A stretch of DNA of 64,000 nt from an uncultured Oleispira sp. (GTDB taxonomy: Bacteria > Pseudomonadota > Gammaproteobacteria > Pseudomonadales > Oceanobacteraceae): the NCBI GenBank assembly GCA_913061415.1, contig CAJXUD010000004.1:1-64000 (forward strand), read 5' to 3'. Below the pieces are notes generated by a model, which was not told where the DNA came from, made no database searches, and was given only the letters and a program-made list of their open reading frames with translations. The position numbers were made by a program, and so were the translations under genes. Shown one piece after another: positions 50,821 to 58,545 of this stretch. How positions within the stretch are numbered: the stretch's first letter is position 1; each line of letters starts with the position of its first letter.

Positions 50821-51135
50821 ATGAAAAAGATTCTACTACTGCTCAGCATGACTCTTGCAGGCTGCACTCACAGCATTCATATGTCTCATATGTCTGATGT
50901 TTCTGCGAATACACCAAAATCAATCAACCTTAATAAGCACATTGTTGAAGTCACCACGGAGCAAACGGTTGTTCTTGGCTTTGTCTTTGATATTGACTAT
51001 GTCGATCAGGCTTATCAGCAATTACAAGAAAAATGCCCGACTGAAATTGTTGCCGTTAATACCCAATATTCGACGTCTCATAGGTTCTTACACTGGACCA
51101 ATAAAATTCGCATGAAGGCCGTTTGTGCATCATAA
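50821..51135 (+). CDS. small lipoprotein, paralogue 3 of 3
   Basis: A 104-residue lipoprotein. The ATG at 50821 gives MKKILLLLSMTLAGC with a clean lipobox, so an earlier in-frame start is rejected. The core YVDQAYQQLQEKCPTEIVAVNTQYSTSHRFLHWTNKIRMKAVC aligns with the other two, keeping both Cys. The short His/Ser/Met-rich start after the lipid Cys (THSIHMSHMSD) could bind metal; this is speculation. Confidence 0.8.
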   Translation: MKKILLLLSMTLAGCTHSIHMSHMSDVSANTPKSINLNKHIVEVTTEQTVVLGFVFDIDYVDQAYQQLQEKCPTEIVAVNTQYSTSHRFLHWTNKIRMKAVCAS

Positions 51136-51149
51136 CGGCTAATTTTCGA

Positions 51150-51188
51150 ATCAATAGCAACTATCTATAGCAACTATCAATAGTAACT
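51150..51188. repeat. 13-bp tandem repeat, three units
   Basis: ATCAATAGCAACT, ATCTATAGCAACT and ATCAATAGTAACT follow each other directly, 14 bases after the third lipoprotein stop. Confidence 0.82.
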
Positions 51189-51273
51189 AGGGAAAGCGAG
51201 GAAAATACGCTTCGCATTTCCCATTTCTGTTATCAGTGGCATAATACCCATCTGAATTTTAAGGTTTTTAATA

Positions 51274-51843
51274 ATGACTACTGAAAATACCCTATTAGCC
51301 CGTTGTGGTAATAAATGTGAGCTATGTGCTGCCGATGCACCTGTGGCTAAATTTGAAGTTGCTCCTAGCGACGGCTCTGTCGAACAAAGTATCATGCTTT
51401 GCCCGACGTGCACCGATCAAATTAATAACCCAGATTCCCTTGATGGCAACCACTGGCGCTGCCTGAACGACAGTATGTGGAGCCAAGAGCTTCCTGTGCA
51501 AGTCATGGCTTGGCGTCAACTTAAGACGTTAAAAGCAAAAGGCGAAGACTGGGCTCAAGATCTAGTCGACATGATGTACTTTGAAGAAGACGTACAAAAG
51601 TGGGCTGAAGCGGGCATGGTAGATTTCAGTGCTGAAACAACACGCGATAGCAATGGCGCACCGTTAGTCGCTGGCGATAACGTGACCTTGATTAAAGATC
51701 TGGTGGTTAAAGGCGCTAACTTCACCGCTAAGCGCGGTACGATGGTGAAAGGTATTTCGTTAACCGATAACCCTTTGCATGTTGAAGGCCGTGTAAACGG
51801 TACTCGTATTGTTTTAGTCAGTGCTTACCTGAAAAAGCAATAA
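51274..51843 (+). CDS. PhnA-family protein
   Basis: The 189-residue protein has an N-terminal zinc-ribbon-like part (ARCGNKCELCAADAPVAKFEV ... IMLCPTCTDQI, Cys pairs at about 11/15/18 and 49/52) and a middle helical part. The C-terminal PhnA/YjdM domain (about 120-188) contains DSNGAPLVAGDNVTLIKDLVVKG. Despite the name, the family is not firmly tied to phosphonate use. It appears monocistronic and ends in a tandem repeat and hairpin. Confidence 0.9.
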   Translation: MTTENTLLARCGNKCELCAADAPVAKFEVAPSDGSVEQSIMLCPTCTDQINNPDSLDGNHWRCLNDSMWSQELPVQVMAWRQLKTLKAKGEDWAQDLVDMMYFEEDVQKWAEAGMVDFSAETTRDSNGAPLVAGDNVTLIKDLVVKGANFTAKRGTMVKGISLTDNPLHVEGRVNGTRIVLVSAYLKKQ

Positions 51844-51869
51844 GTCTCGTAGTACAAGTCTCGTAGTAC
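51842..51869. repeat. 14-bp perfect tandem duplication at a stop codon
   Basis: AAGTCTCGTAGTAC occurs twice in succession, starting at the second base of the phnA TAA stop. The second copy runs into the terminator-like stem. Confidence 0.82.
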
Positions 51870-51896
51870 AATCGACCCTATCAAATGGTCGATTGT
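51868..51896 (+). terminator. hairpin after phnA
   Basis: ACAATCGACC and GGTCGATTGT form a perfect 10-bp stem around a 9-base loop, followed by a short TTT, 25 bases past the phnA stop. It may act as a terminator. Confidence 0.65.
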
Positions 51897-51969
51897 TTAA
51901 ATATCTCTAATCACCTACTATTAAGCACTTCGTTTCTCAGCAATTTTCTCTCTTCAAGTACATTACATC

Positions 51970-52776
51970 ATGACTATTACCCAAATCCAGAACGCCTCTT
52001 TGCGCTTACGCAATAATAAAGTGTTTGAACTCTTTGTTGTTAGTATCATTATTTTATCGGCGCTGTTAATTGGCGCTAAAACGTATCAGATACCCGATAG
52101 CATCATGCAGCTAGTAAAGTGGCTTGACCTTGCTATTACGGTTATATTTTTATTCGAAATCACCATTCGGTTTATTGCCGAAGAAAATAAAAAACGATTT
52201 TTTCATAGCGCTTGGAACGTATTCGATACGTTAATCGTCATCGTCAGCTTGATTCCGATCGACGATAGCGAAATGGCCTTAGTCGGCCGTTTAGTGCGTA
52301 TATTCAGGGTATTGCGAATGGTTTCAATCATTCCTGAACTGCGTATGTTGTTAAACTCGCTACTACGCGCCCTACCGCAACTGGGTTACGTATTACTATT
52401 AATGTTTATTATTTTTTATATCTACGCCGCCGTCGGCGCAACTTTCTTTGCTAAAATTAACCCTCAACTGTGGGGTGATATTTCGATCTCACTGTTAACA
52501 TTATTCCGCGTCATGACGTTTGAAGACTGGACCGATGTTATGTACGAAACGATGGACGTACACCCTCTGAGCTGGATTTATTATTTAACGTTTATCTTCC
52601 TGACTGCGTTTGCATTTTTGAACATGGTGATTGGGATTGTGGTGAATGTGTTAGAAGACGAACATGCAAAAGAAAGAGCGGCCCAAGATGAGGCGGACGG
52701 CAAGATAACCATGGATGAGCTAGCCGCGGAAATTCGCGAGCTGAAAGCGTTATTGGTTGAGAATAAAAAGGACTGA
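51970..52776 (+). CDS. voltage-gated cation channel (ion transport protein family)
   Basis: A 268-residue single-domain channel with six membrane helices, related to bacterial Nav channels. S1-S3 lie over about 18-95. S4 at about 104-120 holds four Arg every third residue (107, 110, 113, 116). The pore helix and filter carry TFEDWTD at 183-189, followed by S6 (about 193-220) and a charged cytoplasmic helix (EDEHAKERAAQDEADGKITMDELAAEIRELKALL) that likely forms a tetrameric coiled coil. The acidic filter residues suggest divalent selectivity (inferred). It is transcribed alone. Confidence 0.92.
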   Translation: MTITQIQNASLRLRNNKVFELFVVSIIILSALLIGAKTYQIPDSIMQLVKWLDLAITVIFLFEITIRFIAEENKKRFFHSAWNVFDTLIVIVSLIPIDDSEMALVGRLVRIFRVLRMVSIIPELRMLLNSLLRALPQLGYVLLLMFIIFYIYAAVGATFFAKINPQLWGDISISLLTLFRVMTFEDWTDVMYETMDVHPLSWIYYLTFIFLTAFAFLNMVIGIVVNVLEDEHAKERAAQDEADGKITMDELAAEIRELKALLVENKKD

Positions 52777-52804
52777 TTTTTTGGGAGAGATTTAGGACAA
52801 GATA

Positions 52805-52926
52805 TTCACCACCGAGGCACAGAGGAAAATGAGGATGAGCGGAGATAAAAGCTAGCTACCACCATAAAAAGCCACGCCATAACCTGTCTAATCCCTTCTC
52901 TGTGTGCTCTGTGCCTCGGTGGTGAA
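52805..52926. mobile_element. 122-bp element with 20-bp perfect terminal inverted repeats
   Basis: TTCACCACCGAGGCACAGAG (52805-52824) is the exact reverse complement of 52907-52926. The 82 bases between have no open frame of note. Related CACAGAG/CTCTGTG-type sequences recur in many bacterial genomes. The arrangement looks like a non-autonomous (MITE-like) element or a long hairpin between convergent genes. No target-site duplication is evident. Confidence 0.6.
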
Positions 52927-52954
52927 CCGCTTTTAAGCTCAATTAAGAAGCAGC

Positions 52955-55900
52955 CTAATAAGGCAAGCTAATTCCAATGCCCGCTCGGTTTCCTCCCAGC
53001 TCTTTGTCCAAGCCGCGGGCTATGCTAAACCGTATTGGCATCATCAAATTATAAAATGCCAATACCTCGATGTTAATATCAATCCCGACCCCAGTTAAAT
53101 ATTCAGCCGTTCCGCCTGTTTGCCAAGCACTGCCATAATCGACATAAATATCCGCGCTTAAATCCCCCGCGCCGATTGGCCAAATTCCCCAGCCTTTGTC
53201 TATTCTTGCAAGCCATTGGCTGTAATTAATGCGATTTATATTCATATATTGCCCTCCTTGAATAGAAGGTGCATAGCCTCTTAGGGCAAAATCATCGCGG
53301 CCAAATAAGCTCAGTTCGGTTGCTCTATTTTCACCACCGATCGTTATGGGTTCGTTATGCTTATCAGACTGAGCAGCCAGTATTTGAAAAGAGAGTGAGC
53401 GTCTTCCGGGTAAATCAAAATTTTCCTGCCACTGTCCTTGTAGAATCCCTCCACTATAGTCACTGGCAGAAACCTCACTGAGAAGTTCATTCGTTTCATA
53501 CACTAAATCGATATAGCGTCCGGCGGAAAATCCTGGGCTATTTAGATACCCTTCTCGATTATCAAATCTTAGTCCTAAACCGGCTAGCGTTTTCTCACAG
53601 GTTTTGTGACGCGTAAAATTAGTATCAATGCAGGGGGCGGATAACAGGTCTTTTCGATTAACGGTTCCTTCGCGCTCAACCAAAATGGCGGCATTCAATG
53701 ATAATTGGTCTTCAAGCGCATTGGCAATGTGGTTTCTTGCGAATATCCAGCGATCTTGCTCAACAATGTATTCTGGTTTTTCATCATCGAATATACTGAT
53801 GTATTCATGACTGCGCTGAAAACTTAGCTGATAGCGATTGTCATAACTGTATTGGAGTATCATATCGCTTAATTGATTTTGCCAATCAAGCCCTAATGAT
53901 ATCGCGTAATTATGCCTCGCTAATGTATCCGTCCCTCCCGTTGTTAACCCTAGCTGAGTCGCTTCTGGTGTAGCACTGTAATAGGGAAACCACCAACGAG
54001 GTCGCACGCTAGACCAAGGGCTATAATCTTCTGCCGTTGTTTTTTCTACCTCGGTAGTAAAAGGCTTTGGATAATCATAGTTTTCTGCTTTTTCTGCTAA
54101 AGTAAAACGATCAACGTGAGGTTTTTCGGTTAATGCAATTTTTCTAAATTCAAACCCATCGGCTGTATAAGCCTGAAATATAATCTCTGGTTCTAATGAA
54201 CTATCTGGCTCTAATGAAATGTCTGCATTGCTGATTAATTTAGGGGCAAAGGCCCCCGTCAACATATTCGTTATTTGAACTACCTCATCCGTTTTTGGGT
54301 TCAATATAAAAATATTATAAATATCGTCATAATCGGCGCTGAATAATATTCTTCCGTCAGCAAGAATTTGTGGACTGTTTTCAACCGCTTTGGTCGCTGT
54401 TAAGGCTTGCCACTGCCCGATCGAATAATCTGACTCTTCATTTTCAGATTTTAGCTCAGACGTAAGCGATATAGATAATTCAATGCGCTCCAAATTCCAG
54501 CCTTGCTGAGCACGTTTTACTGCGGCAACGAGATAACGATTGTCGGGGGAAATATCAAAATCACCCAGAACCGTCGTTTCATCTTCGCCGCGCCATAAAC
54601 TGTGTATATTGCCTTGTTTATCCAGAACAACCAGTTCACTTCTGCCGTTTATTTTACGACTAGCGATCATTTTATTATTGTTCAACCAGCGGACATTTCG
54701 CAGACGCGATTTTTCTGTTAGCGCTTGCCAGGTTTTGCCAAAAACGCCATCAACCAATAAAAAAACATCAGCCCAACTCCGACCATCGGATCCAGTAATG
54801 ATTCGACTGGCAACCACTTCGCCATCGTTGTTAACATCGATTGCTAGGATATTTTTCACATCTACCATTGTCTCAAATGTGGTCTCAAATGTGACGTCGA
54901 AGGCGGCGTCGAACTTGTCCTTTTCATAGCGCGTTAGCTGGGCCGTATCTTCTCCATTTTGATGGATAAAATAAAAGTTTTTCCCTTGGCTAGCACTTAC
55001 ATCTTTGAACAGCCCAAGCTCGCCTTCTTCAATGGCTAATGCTTCACCTTGTACTGTTGCAGAACGTAGTGATTTAATCTCACCCGAAAATGTTATGTTC
55101 AGCCACTGATGATATTCCTGCCATAGTTCGTCAAAGTTTTTTCCGACAATCGACGACATTGCATTATTTTGCATAACTGAAGGAATAGCTTCGCCACTGT
55201 ACTTTTGAAGATACTGGCTGATGTTTTTTTCGCTATAGGTTTGTGCAAGAAATTGGTAAAAATAACTGCCGTATAAATAATGCATACCTAACGGTAAATC
55301 TCGTAAAGGAACAGCAACATCCCCTAAACTTTTTAAGCGTTGTTCGGCGACTTCTGTTCGCATCTGCATTTGATAATAAGAGCCTTGTAACCGTCCATAG
55401 CCCAACTCATGATTTGTTTCTAAATACGTTGCTAGCCCTTCTAACATAAACGAGGGTGTGAGTGAATGCGGAAAAGCCACAACAATATTACCAAATAGTT
55501 TTCTTAAAGCTTCGGGTAAACCACGTGCCATTTGCATGTGCAGTATGTGCACGTACTCATGCCGAATGAGGGTATGTAACCAATCGTCGTTGACTTCTAA
55601 TCCATCAATACTGTCGGGTGGGCTACTGAAAAGACGGATTTGTGCAAAAGGAAAAAAGGTTGCCCAGCCATTTGAAAAATCAAAATCATCCACTAATACC
55701 ATTTGAGTTTTTTCGGCCGATTCCTGGCCAAAGAAAGGCACTAATTCAGTATGTGTGCGCTCAGCAATATTAAGTGCCTTATCCGCCATTGCCGTATTAC
55801 TTTCGATATAGGTAATGGCAAAGTGCTCACTTTCTTTTACTTGCCAAGATTGCTCTGACTTCTCTGCATTGCTTTTATCCCATGCTACAAAATTGGCATA

Positions 55901-55960
55901 GCCAATCTGCGTATACAGTAGTTGAAAAAAACAAATGCTTAACATGACTAAAAAACGCAT
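52955..55960 (-). CDS. exported peptidase-beta-propeller-outer membrane barrel fusion protein
   Basis: A 1001-residue protein, signal peptide to about residue 22 (YTQIGYA). A gluzincin-like peptidase domain spans about 25-290, with HEYVH (134-138) and a downstream Glu in LEGLATYLE (174) as probable zinc ligands. A TolB/WD40-like propeller is suggested by repeats of hydrophobic-G-D segments at about 310-640. The C-terminal third (about 660-1001) has alternating hydrophobic strands and ends GIGISLPY, a barrel-like terminus. Similar fused proteins occur in marine gammaproteobacteria. The substrate is unknown. Confidence 0.75.
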   Translation of the reverse strand: MRFLVMLSICFFQLLYTQIGYANFVAWDKSNAEKSEQSWQVKESEHFAITYIESNTAMADKALNIAERTHTELVPFFGQESAEKTQMVLVDDFDFSNGWATFFPFAQIRLFSSPPDSIDGLEVNDDWLHTLIRHEYVHILHMQMARGLPEALRKLFGNIVVAFPHSLTPSFMLEGLATYLETNHELGYGRLQGSYYQMQMRTEVAEQRLKSLGDVAVPLRDLPLGMHYLYGSYFYQFLAQTYSEKNISQYLQKYSGEAIPSVMQNNAMSSIVGKNFDELWQEYHQWLNITFSGEIKSLRSATVQGEALAIEEGELGLFKDVSASQGKNFYFIHQNGEDTAQLTRYEKDKFDAAFDVTFETTFETMVDVKNILAIDVNNDGEVVASRIITGSDGRSWADVFLLVDGVFGKTWQALTEKSRLRNVRWLNNNKMIASRKINGRSELVVLDKQGNIHSLWRGEDETTVLGDFDISPDNRYLVAAVKRAQQGWNLERIELSISLTSELKSENEESDYSIGQWQALTATKAVENSPQILADGRILFSADYDDIYNIFILNPKTDEVVQITNMLTGAFAPKLISNADISLEPDSSLEPEIIFQAYTADGFEFRKIALTEKPHVDRFTLAEKAENYDYPKPFTTEVEKTTAEDYSPWSSVRPRWWFPYYSATPEATQLGLTTGGTDTLARHNYAISLGLDWQNQLSDMILQYSYDNRYQLSFQRSHEYISIFDDEKPEYIVEQDRWIFARNHIANALEDQLSLNAAILVEREGTVNRKDLLSAPCIDTNFTRHKTCEKTLAGLGLRFDNREGYLNSPGFSAGRYIDLVYETNELLSEVSASDYSGGILQGQWQENFDLPGRRSLSFQILAAQSDKHNEPITIGGENRATELSLFGRDDFALRGYAPSIQGGQYMNINRINYSQWLARIDKGWGIWPIGAGDLSADIYVDYGSAWQTGGTAEYLTGVGIDINIEVLAFYNLMMPIRFSIARGLDKELGGNRAGIGISLPY

Positions 55961-56219
55961 TGACTCTCCTGCTGATAAAATCGGCTTGTTGTGTCGTATT
56001 TACTAAACTCTAAATATAAGCTCTGAACATTAGTGTTAGATATAAGTACTGCGCTCTAAGTATTGATTAATCATAGGCCCAATGCGCTGTTATTTCATGG
56101 ACTTATCTATAACCTTTGATAGGGCTAGCGCTGATTGCTATATAGGCTTAGCATAATAGAGTCCCCGTGCTAATGTTTCTATAACAGATTACTCAAAAAC
56201 TGCCTTCCAGGAGATTTCT

Positions 56220-56747
56220 ATGCAATGGTCCGATAATTACCGTCGCGCTGCTCGTTATAATGCTTGGATTAATCAATCATTACTCGAAGCCAGCTTATCC
56301 CTGCCTGAGCCTGAGCAAAACAAAGACTTGGGGGTTTTCTTTTACTCTGTTGTCGGCAGTTGGAATCACATTATGGTCGGGGATCTTTTTTGGCTAAATC
56401 GCCTTGCCAAGATATTTCCGATTCTTGACGATAAAATCGATCACTGGCCTAAACCGAAAGCATTGGATGAAATTTTATACGGTTCGTTAAACGATCTGGC
56501 AAAAGCCCGTCAGAAATTGGATGAACTGATTATCGAATGGTGTGATTTTTTACGTGAAAGCGATTGTGAAAGTAGACTTGAATATTTTACCCGTCAAGAA
56601 GAACTGCGAGTAAAGCCGTTACCCGAAGTGATGCAACATGTATTTAATCACCAAACCCACCATAGAGGGCAGATTACAGCCTTGCTGAGCCAATTAGGTG
56701 TAGATTATGGCACCACTGATTTTATTGCTATGCCGGGTGATGACTAA
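56220..56747 (+). CDS. DinB-family protein
   Basis: The 175-residue protein has the four-helix DinB/YfiT-like fold with metal ligands: His in GSWNHIMVGDLFWLNRLA (about 49), and HQTHHRGQITALLSQLG at the end (two His about 141 and 145). The sequence SDNYRRAARYNAWIN... at the start is typical. Such proteins are thiol- or metal-dependent transferases of varied function. The stop lies in a three-unit tandem repeat. It is convergent with the DUF2007 gene. Confidence 0.9.
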   Translation: MQWSDNYRRAARYNAWINQSLLEASLSLPEPEQNKDLGVFFYSVVGSWNHIMVGDLFWLNRLAKIFPILDDKIDHWPKPKALDEILYGSLNDLAKARQKLDELIIEWCDFLRESDCESRLEYFTRQEELRVKPLPEVMQHVFNHQTHHRGQITALLSQLGVDYGTTDFIAMPGDD

Positions 56748-56782
56748 TACTGATCAACTAATACTGATCAACTAATACTGAT
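56744..56782. repeat. 14-bp tandem repeat at the DinB stop, nearly three units
   Basis: CTAATACTGATCAA starts at 56744, 56758 and 56772 (third unit truncated). The stop TAA of the DinB gene lies in the first unit. Confidence 0.85.
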
Positions 56783-56813
56783 TAGCAACTCAAGCGATAA
56801 GTAGCTCAAGCAG

Positions 56814-57149
56814 TTAAAAGAAAAACCGGAAGGCTTCAACAAAAATCATCAGCACCATTAATGCCATCGCTAACAGTAAATTATTACCGTGCCTTGGCAT
56901 TCCACCCTGAGCAATCGTCGCTTGCTGGCTTAACGGTTGATTGGTCGAGTCATATTCTTGCATCAGAACCGTACTTTCTTGTACATCGTCATCATTTACT
57001 AGGATACGCACAGCTCGCCCAGCAGGTAGCCCACCCACAGCCCCCATCAGATGTTCGCCCTCAATAAACGCACTTATTCTGTGTTGTTCTAATAGACCTT
57101 GAATCACATGAGCTTCTAGAACATCAGCCGCTTCATAGACACACTTCAT
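56814..57149 (-). CDS. DUF2007 signal-transduction-type protein with C-terminal membrane helix
   Basis: The 111-residue protein has the DUF2007 part MKCVYEAADVLEAHVIQGLLEQHRISAFIEGEHLMGAVGG (about 1-40) and PAGRAVRILVNDDDVQESTVLMQEY. A C-terminal hydrophobic helix (NNLLLAMALMVLMIFVEAFRFFF, about 88-110) follows. Start at 57149 is chosen because AGGG lies 8 bases before it, while the upstream ATG at 57179 has no ribosome site. Function is unknown; it may be a small membrane-tethered regulatory protein. Confidence 0.82.
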   Translation of the reverse strand: MKCVYEAADVLEAHVIQGLLEQHRISAFIEGEHLMGAVGGLPAGRAVRILVNDDDVQESTVLMQEYDSTNQPLSQQATIAQGGMPRHGNNLLLAMALMVLMIFVEAFRFFF

Positions 57150-57195
57150 ATTGATCGCCCTGCATGCAACTTGATTCATTTCATTTTATTTAATT

Positions 57196-57215
57196 TCACG
57201 CAACGTCACGCAACT
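57196..57215. repeat. 10-bp tandem duplication
   Basis: TCACGCAACG is followed by TCACGCAACT, in the spacer before the truC gene. It is shorter and less certain than the other repeats. Confidence 0.55.
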
Positions 57216-57416
57216 TCATTCTTTTAGTTTAGTAGATCTAGCCATAAGTTGTGGCGTGATTTGGTCTTCCATAAATGACAAGCCGCTAGATTGGAGCTTT
57301 TTGCCCCCTAAATTCAGCGAAAGATCTTTGTTATATAACAAAAGACCGTTTCTTCTCAAATTGATGGGTAAACCTTGTTATAATTTTCCGACCAAAATTA
57401 AGTGTTTAGATGCCGA

Positions 57417-58226
57417 ATGAAACTGGAAATTTTATACCTAGATGAAAATCTAGTCGCAATTAACAAACCGTCAGGTTTATTGGTTCATCGCAGTGAGATT
57501 GATCGCCATGAAACGATGTTTGCATTACAGCTGCTGCGCAATCAACTAGGCCAACGGGTTTACCCTGTTCACCGCTTAGATAAGCCAACTTCAGGCGTTT
57601 TGTTATTTGCCTTAAATTCCGAGACGGCCAGCTTAATGGTTGAGCAATGGCGCCAGCGTGATGTTGAAAAACGCTACCTAGCGGTTACGCGCGGCTATAT
57701 GCCTGAAGAACTCCACTTAGACTATGCAATGGTACCGCCGGTTGATAAGCACGCGAAACACGAGCGTATAAAGCCTGCTCAAGAAGCGATTACAGACTTC
57801 AAGTTATTGGCGACCGTAGAAATTGATGTTGAGATTGATAAATACCCTCAGTCGCGCTATTCCTTGGTAGAAGTCATGCCCAAAACTGGGCGTAAACATC
57901 AAATTCGTCGCCATTTAAAACACATTAGCCACCCTATCATTGGCGATGCTCGATACGGCAAAGGTCGTCATAGTCGCTACTTCCGTGATAATTTTGATGC
58001 CGGTCGGTTATTACTGCACGCATGGCAGTTGAGCTTTGAACACCCTTATAGTGGTGAAAGAGTTAATTTATACGCAGGATTAGATACGCCCATGAAAGGG
58101 CTACTGTCGCGCTTTGATTGGCTAAGCAGCTTGCCTAGTCCTTTGCTTCAGGCGACAGAACGAGTGTTGGTTGACGAGCAATGTAGAGAGCTACCAGAAC
58201 CCCCACCAGAGGAAGAAGAATCTTAA
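57417..58226 (+). CDS. truC: tRNA pseudouridine(65) synthase TruC
   Basis: The 269-residue protein opens MKLEILYLDENLVAINKPSGLLVHRSEIDRHE and has the RluA-family catalytic motif YPVHRLDKPTSGVLLFAL (Asp about 57). It also has VEVMPKTGRKHQIRRHLKHISHPIIGDARYGKGRH. These match TruC, which modifies U65 of tRNA-Ile and tRNA-Asp. The ATG at 57417 is preferred over the GTG five codons upstream, though neither has a strong ribosome site. Its last 92 bases overlap the convergent DUF454 gene. Confidence 0.93.
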   Translation: MKLEILYLDENLVAINKPSGLLVHRSEIDRHETMFALQLLRNQLGQRVYPVHRLDKPTSGVLLFALNSETASLMVEQWRQRDVEKRYLAVTRGYMPEELHLDYAMVPPVDKHAKHERIKPAQEAITDFKLLATVEIDVEIDKYPQSRYSLVEVMPKTGRKHQIRRHLKHISHPIIGDARYGKGRHSRYFRDNFDAGRLLLHAWQLSFEHPYSGERVNLYAGLDTPMKGLLSRFDWLSSLPSPLLQATERVLVDEQCRELPEPPPEEEES

Positions 58227-58545
58227 TCTCGGTAACGGGTACAATATAGGTCGTTACACTCATACTGATGGCCATTAAGGCAATGGTGTATATCTTAGCT
58301 TTCAGCGGAATACCCTTGCCTTCTAAATAATACACAAGGTATTTCCCCAGCTTAGGATGCCCTACCAGCCAGTTATAAAACTTAGGTGATGTGCGCATAA
58401 AACACGCTGCTGCTAATAATAAGAATGGCGTGGTTGGCATAACGGGCAAAAAGATACCAATCACCCCTAGCACCACACTCAGCCAGCCCACGATAAGTAA
58501 TAACACTTTGACTGCTTTATTTTTAAACCGCATTAATGCCGACAT
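58135..58545 (-). CDS. DUF454 (YbaN-type) inner membrane protein
   Basis: The 136-residue protein has the family opening KVLLLIVGWLSVVLGVIGIFLPVMPTTPFLLLAAACFMRTSPKFYNWLVGHP and further hydrophobic helices, for a total of about three. E. coli YbaN belongs here; function is unknown. Its 3' end (58135-58226) overlaps the end of truC on the other strand by 92 bases. The coding sequence on this strand is credible to its last codon (TAG). Confidence 0.9.
   Translation of the reverse strand: MSALMRFKNKAVKVLLLIVGWLSVVLGVIGIFLPVMPTTPFLLLAAACFMRTSPKFYNWLVGHPKLGKYLVYYLEGKGIPLKAKIYTIALMAISMSVTTYIVPVTEIKILLPLVGVLVALYIARQPTLVLSPEAKD

Noticed and set aside
54855-54895. Short repeats of CTCAAATGTGG-type in the minus-strand 1001-residue gene.
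   Set aside because: They encode the FET/FETM amino acid repeats within the coding frame and need no separate element.
57402-57416. GTG start for TruC five codons earlier.
   Set aside because: The family N-terminus begins at MKLEILYLDE and the extra residues (FRCR) do not match it.
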